Shown piece by piece: positions 55,596-64,000 of a stretch of 64,000 nucleotides of DNA (positions are counted from its first letter, which is position 1; every line of letters begins with the position of its first letter). The stretch lies in assembly GCF_963169125.1 (NCBI RefSeq), contig NC_084796.1:217458448-217522447 (forward strand). Reading direction: 5' to 3'. This stretch comes from Humulus lupulus (lineage: Eukaryota > Streptophyta > Magnoliopsida > Rosales > Cannabaceae). The translations under genes were made by a program, and so were the position numbers. Under the pieces are notes generated by a model, which searched no databases, had not been told where the DNA came from, and was given only the letters and a program-made list of their open reading frames with translations.

Positions 55596-56292
55596 AAAAA
55601 CCTTGTGCTTAACTGGGAAAAATGTCATTTAATGGTTAAAAAAGGAATTGTTTTAGGTCATGTAATCTGAGGGAATAGAAGTTGATAAAGCTAAAGTTAA
55701 TCTTATTTCAAAACTTCCCCCATCTAAAACTGTGAAAGAAATTAGATCATTCTTAGGCCATGCCGGTTTCTATAGAAGATCTATAAAAGAATTTAGCAAA
55801 ATTTCTCGGCCTTTATGCCATTTACATGGAAAAGAAAATGCTGTTGTCTTTGATAATAATTGTCATGTTGCCTTTGAAAAATTAAAAAAATTGTTGACTA
55901 CTACACCCATTATTTGACCTCCTGATTGGAAAATACCCTTTGAAATAATGTGCGATGCTTCTGATTATGCTATAGGTGCTGTCTTAGGACAAAGACTTGA
56001 AAAAATACCTCATGTAATTTACTATGCTAGCAAAACTTTAAATGATGCTCAATTGAATTATTCCACAACCGAGAAAGAATTGATTCTTGTTGTTTTTGCA
56101 TTAGAGAAATTTAGGTCTTATCTGTTAGGATCTAAAATTATTGTATATTCTTATCATGCTGCATTAAAATATCTCTTGTCAAAAAAAGATTCTAAGTCTC
56201 GTTTGATCCGTTGGATCCTACTTTTAAGAGAATTTGACTTAGAAATATGTGATAAAAAGGGATCTGAAAATGTTGTTGCTGATCATTTATCT
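55596..56292 (+). pseudogene. pol: Athila RT connection and RNase H, broken
   Basis: NLVLNWEKCHLMVKKGIVLG is followed by a frameshift near 55668, then KLPPSKTVKEIRSFLGHAGF, a stop TGA at 55915, and RNase [81 protein letters not shown]. In IVYSYHAAL a Tyr stands where relatives have the catalytic Asp of 'VYTDHAAL'. Confidence 0.88.
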
Positions 56293-57660
56293 AGACTATT
56301 TGTTGAAACTATACATGACTGCACTCCTATCACTGAAACTTTTCCTGATGAACAATTGATGCATGTTTCTTCCTTGCCTTGGTATGCTGATATTGTTAAT
56401 TATTTGGTCACTAAAGAAATGCCATCTCATTGGTCTAAGCATGATAAATCTAAATTTTATTCTGAGGTGAACAATTTTATTTGGGATGATCCTTACTTGT
56501 TTAAATACTGCCCTGATCAAATAATTAGAAGATGCATTCCAAATTGTGACCAATCTAAAATCTTATCTTTTTGTCACGATCATGAATGTGGAGGAAATTT
56601 TAGTGGTAAGAAAACAACTGCTAAAGTTTTACAATGTGGTTTTTATTGGCCTACTATCTTTCGTGATACATATGTTTATTGTAAAGCTTGTGAACGTTGC
56701 CAAAAGTTAGGAAGTTTAACTAAAAGAAACATGATGCCTCCTATTCTTATTATTGACATATTTGATGTTTGGGGCATTGATTTTATGGGACCATTTCCTA
56801 ACTCTTTTGGTAATCTTTATATTCTTGTTGGAGTTGATTATGTGTCTAAATGGGTCAAGGCTATTTCATGTCATACTAATGACCACAAAGTTGTGCTTCA
56901 GTTTTTGAAAGAAAATATATTTTTTCGTTTTGGTTCACCACGTGCTATCATTAGTGATAACAGTACAGACTTTTGTAATAAACCATTTGAACATTTGATG
57001 AAACGATATGGCATTACACATAAAGTCTCAACACCATATCACCCACAAACTAGTGGTCAAGTCGAAGTGTCTAATAGGAAAGTTAAGCACATTTTAGAAA
57101 AAACAATGAATCCAACTAGGAAAGATTGGTCCTTAAGACTCAGTGATGCATTATGGACGTATCGTACTGCATACAAAATGCCCATTGGCATGTCACTCAA
57201 TAGACTTGTGTATGGGAAGGCGTGCCACTTACATGTTGAGTTAGAACATAGAGCCTTTTGGGCAATTAAGCAGTTAAACTTTTCTCTAGGCAAGGCATGT
57301 GAGAAAAGAAAACTTCAATTGAATGAGCTAGACGAAATTAGGAATGATGCATATGACTATTCAAAAAAATATATATAAGGATCGTATGAAATTTTACCAT
57401 GACAAAAATATTTTTCTCCAAGTCAAAAAGTCCTTTTATACAATTCTCGTTTGCATTTATTCCCGGGGAAATTACGCTCTAGGTGGACCGGTCCTTATAT
57501 TGTTCGAGTTGTGTTTCCACATGGAGCTATCGAAATTGAAAATCGTAACAATGGTGATATTTTTAAAGTTAATGTACAAAAATTAAAACCATTTTTAAAA
57601 TTAAAAACTGATGAAGTTGATGAAATCCTCCTTGAGGATCCTATTTACCAAGTTATTTGA
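56293..57660 (+). pseudogene. pol: Athila integrase, one frameshift
   Basis: The zinc-binding part reads [20 protein letters not shown] and [11 protein letters not shown]: the CxxC pair is present, but Asn replaces the His of the usual GGH. The core is well kept: [47 protein letters not shown] and [20 protein letters not shown] with the Glu. The frame ends at 57376 (SKKYI) and resumes at about 57372 in the next frame as DRMKFYHDK. After another shift the tail reads LRSRWTGPYIVRVVFPHGAI and ends DPIYQVI, TGA at 57658. No chromodomain is visible. Confidence 0.9.
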
Positions 57661-58412
57661 TTGCTTGAATTACTCTTGGTAGCTTGTGTTTATGTGTTTT
57701 GTGTGTTTATTTTTGTGTGTTTGTTTTCATGTTTACTTTTGTGTGTTATACTTTTTGTTAAGTATTTCTTGCTCTCTTAACGATGCACCACGATGAGGTA
57801 CGATCATTCTAAACTCTAACCTCTTATAAATTTTAATTTATATTTATATTTTAACACATTGAGGACAATGCTTAAATTAAGTTTGGGGGTAGCGAGTTTA
57901 ATGGTTGTGTTACCGTTCATTAAGTTGAATATGAGAGTAGAAGTGTGTTAAGTTTGTTTTGAAAAAAAAAATTAAAATATATATTGTTTTATTGTGGTTT
58001 GTATTGTTTTGTTAAAAAAAAGTAAATAAATAAATTATTAAAAAAATTGTGATATTTTTTATTTTCAATGATAAAAATCTTGATTGAGTTTGAGTTTAAT
58101 TCTCTTAAAAATATGAATAATTTTTAAGCTTTGTCTTTAATTATTGAGTCAATTTTTCTTGTAACAAAAATGACATTTTTCATAACAAGAACACTCTTAT
58201 TTCCTATAAGTTTAAGTAAAAAATAATTTTAATGAAAACCTCTTTTCAAAATAAAAATTGACAATTTAATTAATTACATAAGCTTAACTTTTATTCATAA
58301 TAATGTTTTAGACTTATTTTCATTGTGCAATTTTTGAGAAAATCCTTTTTATATCACCAATTAAAAAAAAAACGTGTGTTTTAAATTTTCTTTTGCTTGA
58401 GGACTAGCAAAA
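57661..58412 (+). other. Athila 3' untranslated region
   Basis: A+T-rich, without an ORF. It contains ACATTGAGGACAATGCTTAA followed by AAGTTTGGGGGTAG near 57857-57895, an Athila-typical motif resembling a second polypurine tract. The envelope-like gene found in some Athila elements is absent. Confidence 0.7.
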
Positions 58413-58429
58413 CTTTAAGTTTGAGGGCG
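58413..58429 (+). promoter_or_regulatory. Polypurine tract region of Athila element
   Basis: TTTAAGTTTGAGGGCG directly precedes the 3' LTR start TGATAACTC at 58430. Confidence 0.7.
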
Positions 58430-60586
58430 TGATAACTCTATAAAATAGAGTTATTTTACCACATTTTTTTTATGTTAATTGTTGCTTAGTCTTTTATTTT
58501 TTTAAGTAACATATTAAGTTTTTTAATAATTTTGAATTTATTAGTCTTATTGTAATTTTTTAGATTTTTTATTATAATGTGTTGCAGCTTAATTATTTAA
58601 AATTTATTGTTAGATTAAAAATTAAAAATGTGATTTTATTGAACTTATTTGCTAAAGTAAATTAAATTTTAATTAAATATTTTCATGGACTTAATATGAT
58701 TTATTTTTTAAAATATTTTACTATAATTTAATGTTTATTTATTTTGTAGGATGTTCTTTGCATTTTTCGTATACTTGAAAATAAAGAAGAAAAGATGAAA
58801 AAAAGTGGTATTTTTTAAATTAAAAAAGAGGCCCAACACCAGAAGCCCCTGCTGCCAGCAGCCAGGCGCAAAGCCTCCAACCTTCCCTGCTGCTCTACGG
58901 CCCACCAGCCTGCCCCTTCAGCAGCCCAGGCGGCCCAGCACCCTTCCCAGCTTGCCTCCAGGTCTACACCACCGAAGCTTCCAAGGCCCAACACGCACTA
59001 GCCTGCCACCTTCGGCCCATTCCCTTCCTCAGCTGCCACAGCCGCCTACCCAGCCACCCAACCAACCACCAACAACCCTCTTGAGCCCACAATGTATTTT
59101 TGTCCCCTATGGCCAAAAATGCTAATTTTTTACCCAATTTTTCCACATATTTCACCACAAAAATCATCATTACACTCTATAATTTACATCTACATGTCAT
59201 ATTTACTTTGTTTAGTTAATTTAATCAATTTAATTAATTTAAGTTGATTATTTTAATGCTCTCATTTTGGCTATAAATATGGAATATCAAGACCATTTAT
59301 AGGGTGCTTAATTTTTGGATAACCATCATCTTTTCTACTATTTTCTATCTACAATTCTCTCTTCCATTTTGGTATTTTTCAAGATTTCAAGTATGTATTT
59401 TATGTATTTTGTAATTTCTATTCTAATTATGTGCTTCTAATCTTTTTCGTAAGATTATTAAGATCACGATAAAACAACCTGTAACTAGATAATATTTATA
59501 TTGTATGTTGATTTTCCTTGTAATGCAACAAAGTTTATGGAGTTTTCTTCTTCATATATGTCTTTCATCTTTAATATTTCATATTTTAGATTGTTAGATA
59601 ATATTACACTTTGTTCTTCATTTTGCAAAACATAATATTCTTTGTGTAAGATGTGTCATTAAATTGTACACATCAAATGCTTAGAACAAAAATATTATGT
59701 TTGGTCTTATAAATAATGTTATTTGATTTTTTGTTTTGTTTCATTAGGTTGATTCATATTAACTACTTTGAAATTATACTTTATTGAAAAGTGAAGAAAA
59801 ATCGTATCTTATTAGAAATAATTTGTTCTTAAAAGTATAAATCTATTTGGAAAATGATAGTTTGACTTATTTTAACTATCACTAAAACTTGGGAATCAAT
59901 ATACTAATAAACATTATTAAACTTACATGTTATGGATTCTAGTATCTTAATAATCTTTCATTTTAATACATATTTTCAAATCATTATTTGTTTAATTTTA
60001 TTCTCTTAAATAGCTTTATTTTAAATCTTTTATTTTATGTTCATAACATTAAATCTCATCAATCTTTGGGCTAGGTTAGAATTTATTAATTTTGGTTTAA
60101 AATAGTTTTCTTTTTTATTTTAGACAACTCATTTGGGTTTGATCTCGTGCTTACACGAACACTATACTTCATATATGATTCGTGCGCTTGCGAGTTATAA
60201 ATTTTTAAAAGTGGAAATTAGACCCAGTACCCATTTTAAATTATCCATTTTAATTTTTACCCACTATTTTTAACTCTTATTTTAGTACCCAAATTTTTAA
60301 TTAATGTACCCATTATAGTCCTTCAATTACATGCATTTTTTTTTTCTCCTTAAACATGCTACAATTAGAATGCATTTCTAATTTAACTATAATATGACAC
60401 ATATAATATACATTACAATAACACTTAGAACTATGTGTTGAAATAAGGGTAATTTGGGAAGTCTCATGATAATAATGGGTAAAGTTCAACTAAATATATT
60501 TAGTGTCTAATTTTAGTTAACTAATGCTAAAAATGGGTAGTTCTCAACTTTTCCCTTTTTAAAACATACCCGTTTTGGGTCCATCA
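58430..60586 (+). repeat. 3' LTR of Athila element, with inserted MITE
   Basis: 2157 bp; without the MITE and one target copy it is 1803 bp, matching the 1784-bp 5' LTR. It shares the G+C-rich proline-codon tract (about 58820-59110) and ends GTCCATCA, followed by AGTAC. Confidence 0.9.
60211..60555. mobile_element. MITE with 9-bp duplication inside Athila 3' LTR
   Basis: 345 bp between two copies of TTTTTAAAA (60202-60210 and 60556-60564). The ends are imperfect inverted repeats: left GTGGAAATTAGACCCAGTAC, right on the minus strand GGGAAAAGTTGAGAACTACC, both followed by CCATTTT. The 5' LTR has the uninterrupted TTTTTAAAA site. The 9-bp duplication points to a Mutator-like transposase acting in trans. 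Confidence 0.87.
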
Positions 60587-60690
60587 AGTACTTAATATGT
60601 ACGATTTCAAAATAGAAGTATCAAATAAGCATTGTTATAAACACATAGTACCAAAATGATACTTTACAAAAACATTTATGGGTTTCAATG
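60587..60690. mobile_element. Right half of the MITE split by Athila
   Basis: Inverted counterpart of 26842-27108 (AAAATGATACTTTACAAAAA against TTTTTGCAAAGTATCATTTT-like sequence on the left). The outer end is approximate. Confidence 0.58.
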
Positions 60691-61910
60691 CGTTGTCAAA
60701 TTATTTTAATTATTTTTTTATTTTGGTCTAAAAACATGTTATAGATAATAAGGAATCAAACTAGTAAGTGGTTTATTCGTAGTTTTAAATTAAGATTTAA
60801 AAATAAAACAATTAATATAAAATGAACAAGAAGAAACACATACTAAGTAAGAAACAAACATCTGGGTTTTTTCTTTAATTTGATATTTATTTTACCAGAT
60901 CGGCTATGATACTCATTATAGAATTTTCTTTTCATTGTCTATGTCTTATTTAATTTAGGAAGGACCTTGGATTCTTGGAGTAGATGGATGTTGACCCAAC
61001 TTAAATTTTCTTTACATAATATATACTTTATTTTATTTTTTATATTAAATTAATATTGGATATGTGTATAGATACATATGTATGTCTATGGTTATATATT
61101 CTTACAAATAGTGTGTTATTTCTCTTTATCAATTCTTAAGTTTTAGATTTGCTACAAAAAAAAACAAAATCTTAAGTTTTAGATTTTTATTAATTTTTTT
61201 TTTAAAAAAAAGTATTAATTTCAACATAACTAATTATTTAGTTGGGATTAGTTCAAATAAATTATATATAAATTGAATGAAGATAAGAACAAGAAAAAAA
61301 AAGTAGTAAAACTAAATTATAAAAAATACAAATATGGATTATATTTTAACACCAATTGACACTCTTTGAAACCTTTTTCGAAGTAATGTCAAAGCATTAG
61401 TACTCCAAATTTATTAGACAATTTTCAAGTCAGAAGAGCAACATGGTATGATTGATTAACTTGACCTTGAAAGAATTTAGTATTTGGATAATTAATTAGA
61501 GATTAAGTGGACCCATTAAATGTAACTTAAACTTGTATATTATACAACTATACATAATTCATTTATAAAGTGAAAATGAAAATACTATACTTGGTATGCC
61601 CACTTGACAAATTTTCTCTCATTGTTACATTAGGCAGCAAGGAATTAAATATAGTGGTACAAAAAAACTGGACCCATTTTTGTCAAAGAAATCCATTAGA
61701 TTGATTTTTTGAGATATTTTATTTGTCGGGAGAAGATAAGGTGAGGGTATAAGATTCATCAATAAAAATATATTTATAAATACATAAAAATGTTGCAATC
61801 AAAAATGGGTTCACTACAAATTGCACTATTCATTACTAAACAAACTTAGTCTCAATCACTTTCCCATGAATTTTTTTTACTATAAAATGCCAATTGATAA
61901 GGATGAAACA
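60691..61910. other. A+T-rich flank, nothing recognised
   Basis: No ORF above chance and no clear repeat family. Homopolymer A and T runs are common. Confidence 0.5.
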
Positions 61911-61918
61911 TATTGATA

Positions 61919-63464
61919 GGGAAATTTCATCTACTATGCATGTTAATATACTTTAATTAAAATTTATGCACAAATTAAAACTGATCCAAAATGTACGACA
62001 TTTCATAAAATTTAGACTATATTGCTATTTTCATAACTTACATTTCTCTCTCTACTAAAATCGATGACACCACCACCATCTCTCCACGGCAGTAGAGCAC
62101 CACTTTCCCCCGCTGCCACCACCATTAGCATCATCATCACCATTGATGCCACCACCACCTACCACCATTGAAGTACCATAAAGAAGCTCTTTCTCCATTT
62201 TTTTTAAGTTTTAATTTTAAAATATTCAATCCAAAACTTAAACCCAAGAAAAGATTGTCTTTAAGACACTAATATGTAGATTTCGAATACTTATGTAAAA
62301 CGATGTCTAGCGATGCATTTGCATGCTCAACGATGCATTTGCGATGGTGCCTTGAAAATAAGATTAAGCCAAAAAAATTGATGCCTATCAATGCATATGC
62401 AATGTCGCGCTGCGATGGTACCTTGAAAACATGGTTTTTAGGCCAAAAATAATGTCTAACGATGCATAAGCGATTGTGCCTTGAAAACTTGTGTTTTAGG
62501 TCAAAAATGATGCCTAACAATGCATACACGATACAGTTGGGATGGTAACTTGAAAACATGATTTTTGGAAAGAAAAAAAAAGCGATGCCTAACTATGCAT
62601 ATGCAATGTAGTTGTGATGGTGCCTTGAAAACATGGTTTTAGCTCAAAATGATGCCTAACGAGGCATACACGATGCAACTGCGATGATGTCTTGAAAACA
62701 TGGTTTTAGGCTAAAAACGATGTTTGGCGATGCACATGCGATACAATTGCGATGGTTCATTAAAAACATGGTTTTTAGGCCAAAAAATGATGCTTAACGA
62801 TGTCTAATGATGCATTTGCGATGGGTACGTGATGCATTCAAGAAATCTTGATTTTTGGCACAAAAAAAAAACGATGCAATTGTGATGCGTATACGTGCAT
62901 TCATGAAATCTAGATTTTTGGCCAAAAATAATACGTTTGCGATGCATATGCGATGCGTGTACAATGAAAATGCAATGCTCTGTGCTGAAATTTGACAAAA
63001 ACTTTGGAGATGCATAAGTTTTCACTCAAATGTCACTTTCAAGTGATTTTTTTAGTTTTTGTATTTTTTCGAGATCTAAAAGTTTAGATTGCATAAAACT
63101 TTAGATTTTGGATGTAGAACACATAATTTCGATGAGTCATTCAATAAGTGCTTCAATGGTGGTATTAAGAGGGGTAGGTGCTTCAATCCAAAGGATAGTC
63201 GTGGGTAGAGATACAAAGAAGAAGTGATAGACATAAACGATTTTTGAGTGAGAAAAAGAGCTTCAACGGTGAGGTAGTGGTGGTGGTGGTGGTGCCGCCA
63301 TAGTAGAGAGGGAAAGCATGAGAGATAGGTTGAGAGAGAGAGAAAAGTTAATGAGAGGGACATTATAGTAAAAAAAATAAAAAACTTTTTTTGGGATGGC
63401 ACATTATTTTGTCATATTTTAGAATTGATGTGTATTATCATGCATATAAAGCATGAAATTTCCC
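61919..63464. mobile_element. Non-autonomous inverted-repeat element, hAT-like by target size
   Basis: 1546 bp flanked by perfect TATTGATA (61911-61918 and 63465-63472). Ends: left GGGAAATTTCATCTACTATG, right on the minus strand GGGAAATTTCATGCTTTATA; the inverted resemblance continues over about 150 bp (ATGCATG-TAATA, ACTATA-TG, CTCTCTCTACTA), including ACC-rich tracts at 62070-62160 and, inverted, 63265-63295. The interior is a tandem array. It codes for no protein. An 8-bp duplication fits hAT transposases, but the ends lack the usual CAG start. Confidence 0.8.
62285..62990. repeat. About 68-bp tandem array, nine or ten copies
   Basis: The unit is near 'tgatgcctaacgatgcatacgcgatgcaattgcgatggtgccttgaaaacatggtttttaggccaaaaa'. 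The phrase CTTGAAAACATGGTTTT or a variant starts near 62351, 62413, 62481, 62550, 62624, 62691 and 62759, giving spacings of 62-74 bp; two further diverged units follow. GATGCATATGCGATGC-like palindromic bits recur. Minus-strand open frames here are by-products of the repeat. Confidence 0.87.
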
Positions 63465-63472
63465 TATTGATA

Positions 63473-63785
63473 TGGGTTTAGTTTAGTTATGTTTGAATTG
63501 GACCCATATACGCAAGGCATGCCCTCTCTTTATGTATGTCAATGTTTAGAAACTTAGGTTAGGAGACATATAGTATAGGGATAATTGCGGCAAAACCCTT
63601 TATTCTTTTCGAGTTGACGCACCAATAACCACAATAAAAAAAATTTACCACAATACCCCTGACTGTTACATTTTCCTTACAACCGTCCATTTTTGGACGT
63701 TAAGTGCTAGTCTGGAACAATAAAGTCTACGTGTGATTAATATATTAGTCCACATGGTGGATGGCGTGGCACATCACTTATTATG
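63473..63785. other. Short flank, possibly a MITE remnant
   Basis: GGGATAATTGCGGCAAAACCC near 63577 looks like a transposon terminus, but no matching inverted end is seen before the LTR at 63786. A small inverted repeat, CGTCCATTTTTGGACG, lies near 63684. Confidence 0.35.
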
Positions 63786-64000
63786 TGTAACGCCCTAGTT
63801 ACCCCAGAACAGTTACGGTGAACGGTGAACAAGAAATTTGACTCGCTACCCGAGTCATTTGGTTAAAAACGTGCTCTAAGTATGATTAACAGGTTAAGGT
63901 GATAAACTAATAAAAAGGAATGGATATTTTTCATTACAAACTGCTCTGCAGAGATAATTAAAACATTTACAAGTTATTCTCAGTACAAAATGGTCATTAC
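63786..64000 (-). repeat. Start of a Tekay-like LTR running off the window
   Basis: TGTAACGCCCTAGTTACCCC, then ACAGTTACGGTGAACGGTG and GAGTCATTTGGTTAAAA-CGTG, parallel the + strand left ends of the Tekay LTRs at 42087, 43669 and 50153 with considerable divergence. It is a related but different family. Only the first 215 bases are visible. Confidence 0.75.

Larger units (their letters stand above)
27109..60586 (+). mobile_element. Athila-type Ty3/gypsy retrotransposon, split by Tat-2
   Basis: LTRs are at 27109-28892 and 58430-60586, both starting TGA-AA-TCTA and ending ATCCATCA or GTCCATCA. The flanks GGTAC (27104-27108) and AGTAC (60587-60591) are a 5-bp duplication with one change. The primer-binding site TGGTGCCATTTCCGGGGA resembles the classical Athila site. 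Gag lies before 31430 and protease-RT-RNase H-integrase after 54194, separated by the 22.6-kb Tat-2 insertion. No envelope-like ORF is visible between integrase and the 3' LTR. Several stops and frameshifts make it inactive as read. Confidence 0.92.

Noticed and set aside
57661..58429. Envelope-like gene of the Athila element
   Set aside because: No ORF, signal peptide or membrane segments are found between integrase and the polypurine tract.
62285..62990. CRISPR-like array
   Set aside because: The units are contiguous tandem repeats without unique spacers, in plant nuclear DNA; the same holds for 19451-19690 and 37590-38280.
62269..63025. Minus-strand ORFs of 73-96 codons
   Set aside because: Their peptides repeat with the 68-bp array and show no known domain.

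Overview
This window is plant nuclear DNA, most likely from a dicot, made almost entirely of nested transposable elements. The evidence is Ty3/gypsy retrotransposons of three plant lineages (Tat, Athila and Tekay/Del chromovirus), a Cassandra miniature retrotransposon carrying 5S rRNA-like sequence, Mutator-like and hAT-like MITEs, plant intron borders and a strong A+T bias. The species cannot be fixed from the sequence. I see no intact single-copy cellular gene, no tRNA and no functional rRNA gene. Every protein-coding stretch belongs to a decayed retroelement or to a decayed host-type gene.

Layout: 1-3763 holds tandemly duplicated pieces of one LTR family. 3764-10079 holds remains of two convergent host-type genes: a GRF zinc-finger C-terminal piece (+) and a multi-exon Ulp1-type SUMO protease pseudogene (-). 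10080-24042 is a Tat-lineage element on the + strand (Tat-1) with 5-bp target duplications. A tandem Cassandra sits inside its second RNase H, and a 1.3-kb solo LTR sits downstream of integrase. 24043-27108 is A+T-rich and contains a 710-bp fold-back MITE with a 9-bp duplication.

The core is a nest. An Athila element (27109-60586, +) split an older MITE. A second Tat element (31611-54193, -, Tat-2) then inserted into the Athila protease with a perfect ATAAA duplication. A Tekay chromovirus (42087-51600, -) then disrupted Tat-2 between gag and protease and lost part of its own right LTR together with Tat-2 sequence. The 3' LTR of Athila later received a 345-bp MITE whose empty site is still visible in the 5' LTR. 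60587-63785 is flanking DNA with a 1.5-kb inverted-repeat element packed with a 68-bp tandem array. A Tekay-like LTR begins at 63786 and runs off the window.

How the parts work: each gypsy element shows the usual order LTR, primer-binding site, gag, protease, RT, RNase H, integrase, polypurine tract, LTR. All are broken by stops and frameshifts, many of them C-to-T or G-to-A changes. The most interesting recurring structure is a convergent, spliced, antisense gene in the 3' part of both Tat elements. Each copy has its own TATA box close to the 3' LTR and an intron donor in its 5' leader, and encodes a conserved domain followed by a coiled coil.
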